Origin: Oscillospiraceae bacterium
Lineage (GTDB): Bacteria > Bacillota > Clostridia > Oscillospirales > Oscillospiraceae
Length of the DNA: 49,057 nucleotides
Assembly (NCBI GenBank): GCA_017541825.1
Contig: JAFXYJ010000012.1
Span: 1 to 49,057, forward strand
Direction: 5' to 3'
The first letter of the stretch is position 1. Each line of letters opens with the position of its first letter. A program made the position numbers and the translations under genes. Below are positions 18,447-26,625 of this stretch, in pieces. Under the pieces are notes generated by a model that worked only from the letters and a program-made list of their open reading frames with translations, was not told where the DNA came from and did no database searches.

Positions 18447-19859
18447 CTAAAACTGCTGGTAGATGAAGGGGGTGAACCCGCCGCCGGCCAGCGCGAGCAC
18501 GCATACCGCCAGACCGGCCAGCGCCAGGGCGTCTGCCGCCGCCTCGACGGATACGGGGCCGCCGAGCCGCGCTTCGAGCCGGGCGGACAGCCGCGGCCGG
18601 AGGGGGAGGGAGAACACCGCGCCGAGCAGGAGCATCACCCCGCGCCCCGGGGTCAGGATACGGCGCAGGGCCACCGCGCCGGCGAGATCCGCGCCGCGAT
18701 AAACGAACATCCGCCCGAGCAGTGCCAGGCCCTGAGCCACGCTGTCCGCGCGGAACATCACGAAGCCCGTTACGACCGCCAGCAGCGTGTACAGGTGCAG
18801 CGCCGCCCGACCCGGCGCGCTCTTTTCCAGAGCGCCGACGAGGCCGGTATTCAGCCGTTCGAGACACACGAGCGCCCCGTGCCAGAGTCCCCACAGGATG
18901 AAGGTCCAGCCCGCGCCGTGCCACAGTCCGGTGAAGAAGAAGACGATCATCGTGTTGCGCAGCGTGACGGCCGCGCCCCGGCGGCTGCCGCCCAGGGGGA
19001 TATAGAGATAATCCACGAACCAGCGGTTGAGCGTCATATGCCAGCGCCGCCAGAAGGCCGTGAGCGTCCGCGCGGCGTAGGGATGGTCGAAGTTTTCCGG
19101 AAAGTCAAAGCCGAAGAGCTTTCCCAGGGCGATGGCCATGTCGCTGTAGCCGGAAAAATCGAAGTAGATCTGCAGGCTGTAGCTGACGGCGCCCAGCCAG
19201 GCCAGCGCGGTGCCGACCTGCGCGGCGGGCAGCGCGAAAACGCCGTTGGCCGCGGCGGCGGCACTCTCGGCGATCAGCAGCTTTTTGGCCAGACCGCGGA
19301 CGAACCGGCGCAGCGCCGCGGCGGTGTCCTCCGCGGAGACGTCGTGGCCGAAGGGCTCGGCGGCGGCCTGCCGCCAGGGGAGGATGGGCCCGGCGATCAG
19401 CCGGGGGAAGAAGGCGATATACAAAAACAGCGCGTCCGGGCGCTTCTGCGCCAGGGACCGGTCCCGGTACACGTCGACGATGTAGCTGACCGCGTGGAAG
19501 GTGAAGAAGGAGATGCCCATGGGCAGCGCCGTCGGGCTCCACGGAGAGGAAAGACCCACGGTATGGAGCAGGAACCCCAGATACTTGTATACACCCAGCA
19601 GCGCCAGGTCGCCCGTCACCGCCAGCGCGGCGGCGAGCCGCCGGGGCCCGCCCTCCCGGGCAAGCAGGAGGCCGAACACATAGTTCCACGCGAAGGCAAG
19701 CAGCAGCACCGGCACCTGGGCGAGTCCGCCGAAGGCGTAAAAAACGACGCTCAGGGCCCCGAGCAGCAGGGCCTTGCCGGTCCGCCCGGGCACGAGACGG
19801 TGGAGCAGCACCGCAGCGGGGAGGAACAGGAACAAAAATGCGGCGGAATTGAAAACCAC
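18447..19859 (-). CDS. MBOAT-family O-acyltransferase (AlgI-like)
   Basis: This 470-residue polytopic membrane protein begins MVFNSAAFLFLFLPAAVLLHRLVP, the usual AlgI-like start, and has about ten hydrophobic segments. The diagnostic stretch is FFFTGLWHGAGWTFILWG with the invariant MBOAT histidine, preceded by FWRRWHMTLNRWFVDYLYIPLGG. The family moves acyl groups from a cytoplasmic donor across the membrane, here presumably to the DHHW protein encoded next. The start at 19859 follows a strong promoter by about 50 bases. The three-gene order MBOAT, DHHW protein, small lipoprotein indicates acetylation of a surface glycan; the acceptor is unknown. DltB is an alternative MBOAT, but dltA, dltC and dltD are absent. 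Confidence 0.93.
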   Translation of the reverse strand: MVFNSAAFLFLFLPAAVLLHRLVPGRTGKALLLGALSVVFYAFGGLAQVPVLLLAFAWNYVFGLLLAREGGPRRLAAALAVTGDLALLGVYKYLGFLLHTVGLSSPWSPTALPMGISFFTFHAVSYIVDVYRDRSLAQKRPDALFLYIAFFPRLIAGPILPWRQAAAEPFGHDVSAEDTAAALRRFVRGLAKKLLIAESAAAAANGVFALPAAQVGTALAWLGAVSYSLQIYFDFSGYSDMAIALGKLFGFDFPENFDHPYAARTLTAFWRRWHMTLNRWFVDYLYIPLGGSRRGAAVTLRNTMIVFFFTGLWHGAGWTFILWGLWHGALVCLERLNTGLVGALEKSAPGRAALHLYTLLAVVTGFVMFRADSVAQGLALLGRMFVYRGADLAGAVALRRILTPGRGVMLLLGAVFSLPLRPRLSARLEARLGGPVSVEAAADALALAGLAVCVLALAGGGFTPFIYQQF

Positions 19860-19909
19860 GGCGCGCCCTCCCTCTGCGTAAGATCCTTTGTTCTCCCGAA
19901 CAAAATGGC

Positions 19910-19938
19910 ATTATAACGTATTTGACCCCGTATTGCAA
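19910..19938 (-). promoter_or_regulatory. Promoter of the O-acetylation operon
   Basis: On the minus strand TTGCAA (19938-19933), 17 bases, TATAAT (19915-19910). This is one of the best promoter matches in the window. Confidence 0.72.
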
Positions 19939-19981
19939 CCGGGCAAAACCCTCTCCCGTCTCCTGTCGGCGGCGGGGTATG

Positions 19982-19992
19982 GTTTACATAAT
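19982..19992 (-). repeat. ATTATGTAAAC motif, copy 4 (abuts a stop codon)
   Basis: Exact 11-mer on the minus strand starting at the final A of the TGA stop of the PrpR_N-type regulator gene (19992-19994). Confidence 0.7.
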
Positions 19993-21764
19993 CACTCCTT
20001 CAGCATCCGCCACACGGTGCTGCGGCTGATGCCCAGACGCTCGGCGGTGCGCGTCTGGTTCATCCCCTCCTCCAGATACACCTGCCTGACGATCTCGCGG
20101 GTGATGTCGTTGAGGCTCCCGCTGAGATCCGACAGGCCCTTCTGGGCGGCGAGGGAGGCCCTCTTTTCCTCGGAGAGCATCTGCCGCACCTCCTCCTCGG
20201 AGATATAGGCCGAGCCGGACCCGGCCACCAGCCGGGAGATGAACTGCACAAGCTGATCGATGTTGTGGGGCCATTCCCGGTTCTGGATGGCCAGCAGGGC
20301 CCCGTGGCTGAGCCCGACCACCTGGGTGCCGTAGTGCACGTTGAAGGTGTTGATGCACAGCCCGACCAGCGGCTGGATATCCTGTGTCCGGCGGCTGATG
20401 GGAAGCGTGTGGAGCTGGGAGCAGCGCAGCTCCTCGGTGAGGAAGTAATAGAGCTCGTCTCCCACCGGCTCGGCCTCCATGGATTCATAGGAGAAGATCA
20501 GCCGGTTGACCTTGGCGGTGCCCGCGTTGCGCAGATAGGCCAGCAGCACCCGGGCCTGCGGGGACGCGAGCCGGTTGACGTTGCGGAAAAACACGGTCTG
20601 CCCGGCGTCCAGCAGGGGAGAGGCTTCGCTGTCGAGCAGGAAATCCCAGCCCTTGTCCGTGAGCTCGGAGACGTCGATCCACACCAGCGAGCTGTGCTTG
20701 TTCCCGCTGCGCGTGTAGATATAGTGGGCGAGCCGGCCCTTTCCCGTACCGCGGGGCCCGGTCAGGAGCACCGGCGCGTCGATGGCGGCGTACCGTTCGC
20801 ACAGACTGCGCAGGCCCTCGCCGTAGCTGCCGCTGCCCAGATAGAATTCCAGCGGGTGGCTTCCCGAGAGCGGTTCCTCCGCCGTGAGGAAGCGGATGTG
20901 GTACTTGTCCGCCGATGAAGCGGGCCGGGACAGGAGCGAGAATATGCAGTATTCCTCGTCCCCGGAGACCAGCCGCCGCCCCTGGATCGAATAATAGCTG
21001 CTTCCCAGCCGCCGGGAAAGCTTGACGGCGCGCTGGGTCATCACGTGGGAGATCCGTTCACGCAGAAACGCGGCCAGCTCCTCCGGCACGCCCTGGGAGG
21101 AGCGAAGGATCTCCCGCCCGTCCGCAGCGAAGAGTATCACCGGCGTCTGGGAGGTGTTGATCAGATCCGAGAGCAGAAAAGCCCGTTTTGCCACTGTGTC
21201 ATAGTGGCGGATCATCTCCAGCGCGCTGTCGATGGCGGCCTCCACGCTCTCGATGCCCGACACGATCAGCAGCCCGTGCAGGTCCAGCTCCCGGCAGTAC
21301 TGCACGCTGATCGTGTCGCCGACGATGAGCCGCGTTCCCTTGGCAGCCAGCTCGCGCAGCACGTCGCCGCAGTCGGCCTCGCTGCGGATCGTGCGCACCT
21401 CGCAGCCGTATTTCATGATCTCGCAGAGCGTCCGCGCGGGCTTCGTGATGGTCGGGAAGCCGACCACGGCGAAGGGCTCGCCCATCTCCTGGGCCAGGCG
21501 GATCGTACGCAGGATATCGTAGACCGAGGGAGAGGCGTCGTAGACGGGGATGTCCGCGACCCGGCGCAGCACGTCGCTGGTGCCGCCCCGGGAGATGATC
21601 GCGTCCACGGGATCGGATTCGTTCTGTACCGCCAGCTCCAGCGCCTCATCCAGATTGCCCATCCGGACCGTGAGCTTCACGTCGTTGCGCTGAGCGGCCA
21701 GATTGACCATCAGGTGGTAAAGACCCTCGTAGGGCGCGATGCCGAGCAGATGCGTCTTTCTCAC
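19992..21764 (-). CDS. PrpR_N-type regulator with degenerate AAA domain and Fis-type HTH
   Basis: The 590-residue protein starts with a PrpR_N sensory domain (about 1-180; LGIAPYEGL, IISRGGTSDVLRR), which usually binds small organic acids. A PAS-like region follows, then an AAA domain (about 310-540) with phosphate loop GPRGTGKG near 335, and a C-terminal Fis-type helix-turn-helix (about 555-590; MNQTRTAERLGISRSTVWRM). Family members normally activate sigma-54 polymerase. Here the GAFTGA loop is absent, and the Walker B position reads TVFFRNV instead of LFLDE, so ATP hydrolysis and sigma-54 contact are doubtful. The GTG start at 21764 has GGGGAGGGA eight bases upstream. It is divergent from the catabolic operon, which it presumably controls. 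Confidence 0.85.
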   Translation of the reverse strand: MRKTHLLGIAPYEGLYHLMVNLAAQRNDVKLTVRMGNLDEALELAVQNESDPVDAIISRGGTSDVLRRVADIPVYDASPSVYDILRTIRLAQEMGEPFAVVGFPTITKPARTLCEIMKYGCEVRTIRSEADCGDVLRELAAKGTRLIVGDTISVQYCRELDLHGLLIVSGIESVEAAIDSALEMIRHYDTVAKRAFLLSDLINTSQTPVILFAADGREILRSSQGVPEELAAFLRERISHVMTQRAVKLSRRLGSSYYSIQGRRLVSGDEEYCIFSLLSRPASSADKYHIRFLTAEEPLSGSHPLEFYLGSGSYGEGLRSLCERYAAIDAPVLLTGPRGTGKGRLAHYIYTRSGNKHSSLVWIDVSELTDKGWDFLLDSEASPLLDAGQTVFFRNVNRLASPQARVLLAYLRNAGTAKVNRLIFSYESMEAEPVGDELYYFLTEELRCSQLHTLPISRRTQDIQPLVGLCINTFNVHYGTQVVGLSHGALLAIQNREWPHNIDQLVQFISRLVAGSGSAYISEEEVRQMLSEEKRASLAAQKGLSDLSGSLNDITREIVRQVYLEEGMNQTRTAERLGISRSTVWRMLKE

Positions 21765-21819
21765 AGGCGTCCCTCCCCGCCGCCCTCCGCTGCCTGCGGA
21801 TGCGCGGCCGATTTGTTTC

Positions 21820-21848
21820 ATAATACCACAGAAACGGCGCGGAAGCAA
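21820..21848 (-). promoter_or_regulatory. Promoter of the PrpR_N-type regulator gene
   Basis: Minus strand TTGCTT (21848-21843), 17 bases, TATTAT (21825-21820), preceded by TGG to make an extended -10. It lies about 55 bases before the GTG start. Confidence 0.6.
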
Positions 21849-22020
21849 ATGAAAGTGTTTGAATTTGAATCTTTCGGGCTTTTTTTCCGCCCGGATCCGC
21901 AAATAAACGGCTGCGCACGGTCCCGTCGACCCGCCTGCCGCCGCTGCGGCGCGGCCTGCGGAAGAAAAGCGCCGGCGCGGGATTATACATTATTGGCAAA
22001 ATGACAGAAGGAAAACTGAT

Positions 22021-22043
22021 GTGTGTTTCAAAATAAAACATAC
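22021..22043. promoter_or_regulatory. Candidate operator upstream of the acid-sugar operon
   Basis: The imperfect palindrome GTGTGTTT-N7-AAACATAC (one mismatch between arms) lies about 50 bases upstream of the plus-strand -35 element. It is a plausible site for the divergent regulator, but no binding motif is known to me. Confidence 0.35.
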
Positions 22044-22092
22044 GGATCCAAAAAATGTTCAGAAATCAAACGCATTATCCGGCGGTGCTCCT

Positions 22093-22120
22093 TTGGAAAC
22101 ACCCCCTTGGATGTTATAAT
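22093..22120 (+). promoter_or_regulatory. Promoter of the acid-sugar operon
   Basis: TTGGAA (22093-22098), 16 bases, TATAAT (22115-22120), 58 bases before the kinase start. It is of housekeeping-sigma type. Confidence 0.65.
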
Positions 22121-22178
22121 AAAAATACCATAAAAACAGATTCTTCAACGAACGACGGGACAGAAGGGATGGGGACCG

Positions 22179-23390
22179 ATGCCGAAGCTGCTGATCATTG
22201 CCGACGATCTGACCGGCGCGCTGGATACGGGGGTCAAGTTCGCGGAAGCCGGACTGTCCACCGCCGTCTCCACCCGCTGGAAGGACGGGGCCGTGACTCT
22301 GGACGCCAATGTGGCCGTGCTGTGTGCCGACACCCGGCACCTGAGTCCCGAGCGCGCCTATGAGGCGATCCGGGGCGTCGTGGAGGCCAATACGGCCCGT
22401 TTCCCGCTGATCATGAAAAAGACGGATTCCGGGCTGCGCGGCAACATCGGCGCAGAGCTGCACGGCGTGCTCGACGGCAGCGGCGAGGATCTGCTGGCGT
22501 TTCTGCCGGCGCTGCCGGAGATGGACCGCGTCACCCGTGGCGGCGTGCAGTATATCAGCGGCGAGCCCGTGAGCCGGAGCGTATTCGGCCGCGACCCTTT
22601 CGAGACGGTGCTTGAGGACGATATCTCCCGGCTGCTCGGCCGTCAGTGCAGCGTGCCCTCCCGGGTGATCCCCCGGGACGTCAGGGCGGAGCTGCCCCCC
22701 GCGGGAGAGAAAACGATCCTGATCTACGACGCCGAGACCGCGGAGGACATGCGGCGCATCACCGCCGAGGTCCTGGAGAGCGGCCGCGTGCGGATGCTGG
22801 CCGGCTGCGCGGGTCTGGCCCAGGCGCTGTCCAGCCAGCTCGCCTCCTCCGGACGGAAGGAGGAATGCGAGGAGACATGGCAGCCGCTGCTGGTGGTCTG
22901 CGGCAGCGTGAACCGCATCTCGAAGGCGCAGCTCGATTACGCCGAAAAACAGGGGATGCCCCGCTTCCGCCTGCCGATGGAATTCCTGATGGACGAGAGG
23001 CCCTTTGAAGGGGACAACGAGGTCCTCGACCGGCTGCTGGAGGCCTGCCGCGCCCCCGGTACGGTGCTGGTGGACACCGGGGACTCCGCGGGATCCGGGA
23101 ACGGCAGCCTCACGCCGGAGGAGCTGGAGCGGCGCCGCGCCGGGATCTCCCGCCGGCTGGGCGCGATGGTCAAGGCGCTGATGGACCGGGGCATGGATCG
23201 GCGGATCCTGATCATCGGCGGCGATACGCTGCTGGAGCTCATCAACGGTCTGGACTGCACGACCTTCTCACCTCTGGACGAGCCCGCCCCCGGGGTGGTG
23301 CATTCGAGCCTGCCCTATCGGGGCAGGGAGCGGCACATCCTCTCCAAATCCGGCGGCTTCGGGGAAGAGGATCTGCTTGTGAAACTGTAA
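22179..23390 (+). CDS. Four-carbon acid sugar kinase family protein (DUF1537), first copy
   Basis: The 403-residue protein opens with LLIIADDLTGALDTGVKFAEAG (residues 4-25), the substrate-binding start of the DUF1537 kinases (DtnK, OtnK). It contains KKTDSGLRGNIGAEL near 87-101 and a C-terminal nucleotide-binding region with DRRILIIGGDTLLE and ending KSGGFGEEDLL. Family members phosphorylate D-threonate, D-erythronate or related 3-oxo acids at O4. A PdxA-family gene in the same operon matches the established DtnK-PdxA2 route, which yields dihydroxyacetone phosphate and CO2. The start at 22179 is preceded by AGAAGGGATGGGGACCG. A second, longer DUF1537 kinase occurs at 36165, so two different substrates or a broader pathway are likely. 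Confidence 0.9.
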   Translation: MPKLLIIADDLTGALDTGVKFAEAGLSTAVSTRWKDGAVTLDANVAVLCADTRHLSPERAYEAIRGVVEANTARFPLIMKKTDSGLRGNIGAELHGVLDGSGEDLLAFLPALPEMDRVTRGGVQYISGEPVSRSVFGRDPFETVLEDDISRLLGRQCSVPSRVIPRDVRAELPPAGEKTILIYDAETAEDMRRITAEVLESGRVRMLAGCAGLAQALSSQLASSGRKEECEETWQPLLVVCGSVNRISKAQLDYAEKQGMPRFRLPMEFLMDERPFEGDNEVLDRLLEACRAPGTVLVDTGDSAGSGNGSLTPEELERRRAGISRRLGAMVKALMDRGMDRRILIIGGDTLLELINGLDCTTFSPLDEPAPGVVHSSLPYRGRERHILSKSGGFGEEDLLVKL

Positions 23391-23436
23391 GCGAAACGAT
23401 TCAAATACATACTAATTTAAAATGGAGGGACACATT

Positions 23437-24594
23437 ATGGGTGTGGCAAAATTCGGCATGAACATGCCCCGCAACGTTTACAGCGGCCTGGACGCGCTGG
23501 ACAATCTGGGCACGGTGGTCAAAAACGCAACGAAGGTGGCGATCTTCACCGATCGCGGCATCCTCAGCACCGGATTGGTGGACCTGCCCAAAAAGAAGAT
23601 CGAAGAGGCCGGCAAGGAAGTCGTCGTGATCTCCGACCTTCCCCCCGAGCCGACCTATGCCCAGGCGCAGAAGCTGGTGGACGAGTTCCGCGAAAGCGGC
23701 TGCGACTTCATCGTGGCCGTGGGCGGCGGCAGCGCCATGGACACCGCCAAGCTCGCCAGCCTGCTGGTCACCGACAGGTATACGATCAAGGACCTGCTGG
23801 ACGATCCCCTGCTGGGGGAGAAGACCGTCCCCACCTGCCTGATCCCCACCACCGCGGGCACCGGCTCCGAGGCCACCCAGAACGCCATCGTGGCCGTGCC
23901 GGAGAAGGAGCTCAAGATCGGCATCGTCAACCCGAGCATGATCCCCGACTACGTGATCCTCGACGCGGAGATGATCCGCAACCTGCCCCGCAGCATCGCG
24001 GCCGCCACGGGCATCGACGCCATGGCCCACGCCATCGAGTGCTTCACCAGCAACAAGGCCAACCCCTTCAGCGACCTGTTCGCCCTCGAGGCCTTTGATA
24101 TCATCATGAACAACATCGAGGAGGCCTGCGACAACCGGGACGCCATCGACGCCAAGAACAAAATGCAGATCGCCGCGTTCTACGGCGGCGCGGCCATCGC
24201 CAGCTCCGGCACCACGGCCGTCCACGCGCTGAGCTATCCCCTCGGCGGCAAGTACCACATCGCCCACGGCGTGTCCAACGCGATCCTGCTCGTCCCCGTC
24301 ATGGAGTTCAACGAGCCCGCCATCCGCGACCGTCTGGCCATCGCCTACGACCGGGTGGTCCACGGGGAAAAGACCTGCACCACCGTCGAGGAAAAGAGCG
24401 CCTGGGTCGTCCGCCGCATGGGCGAGATCGTGAAGCATCTGGATATCCCCACCAGCCTGCGGGAGTTCAACGTCTCTCCCGACGATCTGGAATCCCTGGT
24501 GGAGGCCGGCATGCAGGTCACCCGTCTGCTGGTGAACAACATGCGCGAGGTCACCGCGGACGACGCGCGGCGGATCTATCAGCAGATCATGTGA
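23437..24594 (+). CDS. Iron-containing alcohol dehydrogenase
   Basis: The 385-residue protein is a group III metal-dependent alcohol dehydrogenase. The nucleotide-binding motif GGGSAMDTAK is at about 96-105. The metal ligands are in GIDAMAHAIECF (Asp and His near 194-199), HALSYPLGG (His) and HIAHGVSNA (His). It reduces an aldehyde or oxidises an alcohol with NAD(P)H and Fe2+ in the cytoplasm. The start MGVAKFGMN at 23437 follows GGAGGG by seven bases; an upstream in-frame ATG includes that site. In this operon it may reduce the aldehyde released by the neighbouring aldolase, or interconvert a hydroxy- and keto-acid; the sequence cannot distinguish these. Confidence 0.93.
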   Translation: MGVAKFGMNMPRNVYSGLDALDNLGTVVKNATKVAIFTDRGILSTGLVDLPKKKIEEAGKEVVVISDLPPEPTYAQAQKLVDEFRESGCDFIVAVGGGSAMDTAKLASLLVTDRYTIKDLLDDPLLGEKTVPTCLIPTTAGTGSEATQNAIVAVPEKELKIGIVNPSMIPDYVILDAEMIRNLPRSIAAATGIDAMAHAIECFTSNKANPFSDLFALEAFDIIMNNIEEACDNRDAIDAKNKMQIAAFYGGAAIASSGTTAVHALSYPLGGKYHIAHGVSNAILLVPVMEFNEPAIRDRLAIAYDRVVHGEKTCTTVEEKSAWVVRRMGEIVKHLDIPTSLREFNVSPDDLESLVEAGMQVTRLLVNNMREVTADDARRIYQQIM

Positions 24595-24619
24595 GTTTGA
24601 ACAGGAAGGATCTGACAAA

Positions 24620-25531
24620 ATGAAAGAACTGGAAATCAAAGGCATCATCGTTCCGATCCTGACCCCCATGAACCCCTCGGACGAGAGCGTCAACATCCCC
24701 GAGCTGCGCAACCAGATCGAGCGCCAGATCGCCGGCGGCGTGCACGGCATCTTCCCCTTCGGCACCAACGGCGAGGGCTACATCCTCTCCCTCAAGGAGA
24801 AGGAGGAGATCCTTGAGGCCACCATCGACCAGGTGAAGGGCCGCGTGCCTGTCTACGCCGGTACGGGCTGCATCTCCACCCGCGACACGATCTACATGAG
24901 CAGGCGGGCCGAGGAGCTCGGCGCCGACGCCCTGTCGATCATCACCCCCAGCTTCGCCCTGGCCAGCCAGAAGGAGCTCTACGACCACTACGTCGAGGTC
25001 GCCAAACACGTCAATATCCCGATCATCCTCTACAACATCCCGCCCCGCACCGGCAACAGGATCCTGCCCGATACCGTGGAGAAGCTCGCCCGGGACGTGG
25101 ACGTCATCATGGGCGCCAAGGACTCCAGCGGCGACGTGGACAACCTGATGGCCTACATCAACCAGACCCGGGACGTGGGCAAGAAATTCGCGGTCCTCGC
25201 CGGCAACGACGGCAACATCCTCACCTGCCTGAAGGCGGGCGGCGCCGGCGGCATTGCCGGGCGAGCCAACCTCTATCCCAGGACCGTATCGTCGATCTAC
25301 GACCTGTTCGCCGCGGGCAGGGTCGAGGAAGCCCAGGCCGCCCAGGACTCCGTGGCCACGCTGGGCCGCGTGTTCAAGTACGGCAACCCCAACACGATCA
25401 TCAAGAAGGCCGTGGCGCTGATGGGCTACCCCGTGGGCGACTGCCGCAGACCCTTCAATTACCTCTGCGACGAGGGCGTCGAGGAGCTCAAGGCCGTGCT
25501 GAGGGAAAACGAAGAAAAGGGCCTGTGCTGA
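24620..25531 (+). CDS. DHDPS/NAL-family aldolase, first copy
   Basis: The 303-residue protein is a class I pyruvate-type aldolase or dehydratase of the DapA family. It has GTNGEG at 48-53, the catalytic tyrosine in LYNIPPRTGN (Y138) and the Schiff-base lysine in GAKDSSGD (K167). The lysine-biosynthesis role is unlikely because it sits in a sugar-acid operon between Fe-ADH and pdxA genes. Comparable family members cleave 2-keto-3-deoxy acids or act as 4-hydroxy-2-oxo acid aldolases. GGAAGGATC precedes the ATG. A second family member is at 34609-35505 with a different active-site surround (GSNGEC, MFTGQN), so the two probably handle different substrates. Confidence 0.92.
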   Translation: MKELEIKGIIVPILTPMNPSDESVNIPELRNQIERQIAGGVHGIFPFGTNGEGYILSLKEKEEILEATIDQVKGRVPVYAGTGCISTRDTIYMSRRAEELGADALSIITPSFALASQKELYDHYVEVAKHVNIPIILYNIPPRTGNRILPDTVEKLARDVDVIMGAKDSSGDVDNLMAYINQTRDVGKKFAVLAGNDGNILTCLKAGGAGGIAGRANLYPRTVSSIYDLFAAGRVEEAQAAQDSVATLGRVFKYGNPNTIIKKAVALMGYPVGDCRRPFNYLCDEGVEELKAVLRENEEKGLC

Positions 25532-25547
25532 GAAGGGAGAAAATGAC

Positions 25548-26621
25548 ATGAAAAAACCGATCCTCGGCATCACCATGGGCGATCCCTTCGGCAACGGCCC
25601 GGAGATCACCCTGAAAGCGCTCAGCGACAAAAGCGTTTACGACCGCTGCCGCCCCCTGGTCGTCGGCGATCTGTGCAGCATGGAATACGCCGCGGCCGTG
25701 GCGAAGACCGTTTACGGCACGGAGCTGAAGATCAACCCTGTTCACAGCGTGGCCGACGCGAAATTCGAGTTCGGCACCGTGGATGTCTACGACATGGGCG
25801 TCCTCAAGCCCTCCGACATCCCCGGCGATCCGGCGGACCCGAAGCCCTTCGGCCTGGGCGCCACCGCGCTGGGCGGCGAGGCGGCCTACCAGTACGTGGC
25901 CAAGGTCATCGAGCTGGCCATGGCCGGCGAGGTGGACGCCACCGTCACCAACGCGCTGAGCAAGGAGGCCATCAACATGGCCGGCCACCACTACAGCGGC
26001 CACACCGAGATCTACGCCGACCACACCCATACGAAGGACTACGCCATGATGCTGGCCCATGAGGAGCTGCGCGTGGTGCACGTATCCACCCATGTGTCGC
26101 TGCGCACCGCCTGCGACCGGGCGAAAAAGGCGCGGGTCCTCACCTGCATCCGCCTGGCCGACGAGACCTGCAAAGCTCTGGGCATCGAAAACCCGAAGAT
26201 CGGCGTGGCGGGCCTGAACCCCCACTGCGGCGAGAACGGCATGTTCGGCACCGAGGAGATCGAGGAGATCCAGCCCGCCATCGACCAGGCCATGGCCGAG
26301 GGCATCAACATCCCCGACAGGAAGCCCACGCCTCCCGACACCGTATTTTCCAAGGCGCTGGGCGGCTGGTACGACATGGTGGTGGTCATGTACCACGACC
26401 AGGGCCACATCCCCCTGAAGGTCAAGGGCTTCGTTTACAACAAGGCCGAGGGACACTGGGACGCGGTGGCCGGCATCAACGTGACGCTGGGCCTGCCCAT
26501 CATCCGCGCCAGCGTGGACCACGGCACCGGCTTCGGCCATGCCGGCGACGGCCACGCCAACGAGCTGAGTCTGATCAACGCGATGGACTACGCCATCACC
26601 GTGGCCAGACCGAAGGAGTGA
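25548..26621 (+). CDS. PdxA-family 4-phosphate-hydroxyacid dehydrogenase (PdxA2-like)
   Basis: The 357-residue protein has the PdxA fold: GITMGDPFGNGPEI at the start, and metal-binding histidines in YSGHTEI, AGLNPHCGENG and MYHDQGHIPLK. PdxA of vitamin B6 synthesis oxidises 4-phosphohydroxythreonine. The PdxA2 subgroup instead oxidises D-threonate or D-erythronate 4-phosphate to a keto acid that decarboxylates to dihydroxyacetone phosphate. The DUF1537 kinase in the same operon makes the PdxA2 role the better explanation. The gene starts 16 bases after the aldolase stop behind AAGGGAG, and the next gene follows after four bases. I left the symbol blank because PdxA versus PdxA2 is not proven. 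Confidence 0.92.
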   Translation: MKKPILGITMGDPFGNGPEITLKALSDKSVYDRCRPLVVGDLCSMEYAAAVAKTVYGTELKINPVHSVADAKFEFGTVDVYDMGVLKPSDIPGDPADPKPFGLGATALGGEAAYQYVAKVIELAMAGEVDATVTNALSKEAINMAGHHYSGHTEIYADHTHTKDYAMMLAHEELRVVHVSTHVSLRTACDRAKKARVLTCIRLADETCKALGIENPKIGVAGLNPHCGENGMFGTEEIEEIQPAIDQAMAEGINIPDRKPTPPDTVFSKALGGWYDMVVVMYHDQGHIPLKVKGFVYNKAEGHWDAVAGINVTLGLPIIRASVDHGTGFGHAGDGHANELSLINAMDYAITVARPKE

Positions 26622-26625
26622 GACC

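Larger units (their letters stand above)
21765..22178. other. Divergent regulatory region of the acid-sugar operon (414 bases)
   Basis: No gene is supported here. It holds a promoter for each direction (21820-21848 minus, 22093-22120 plus) and a candidate operator at 22021-22043. I found no good sigma-54 promoter (GG-N10-GC type) near either gene, which agrees with the degenerate AAA domain of the regulator. Confidence 0.6.

Noticed and set aside
21765-22178. Sigma-54 promoter for the acid-sugar operon
   Set aside because: No convincing GG-N10-GC element was seen; a good housekeeping promoter is present instead.
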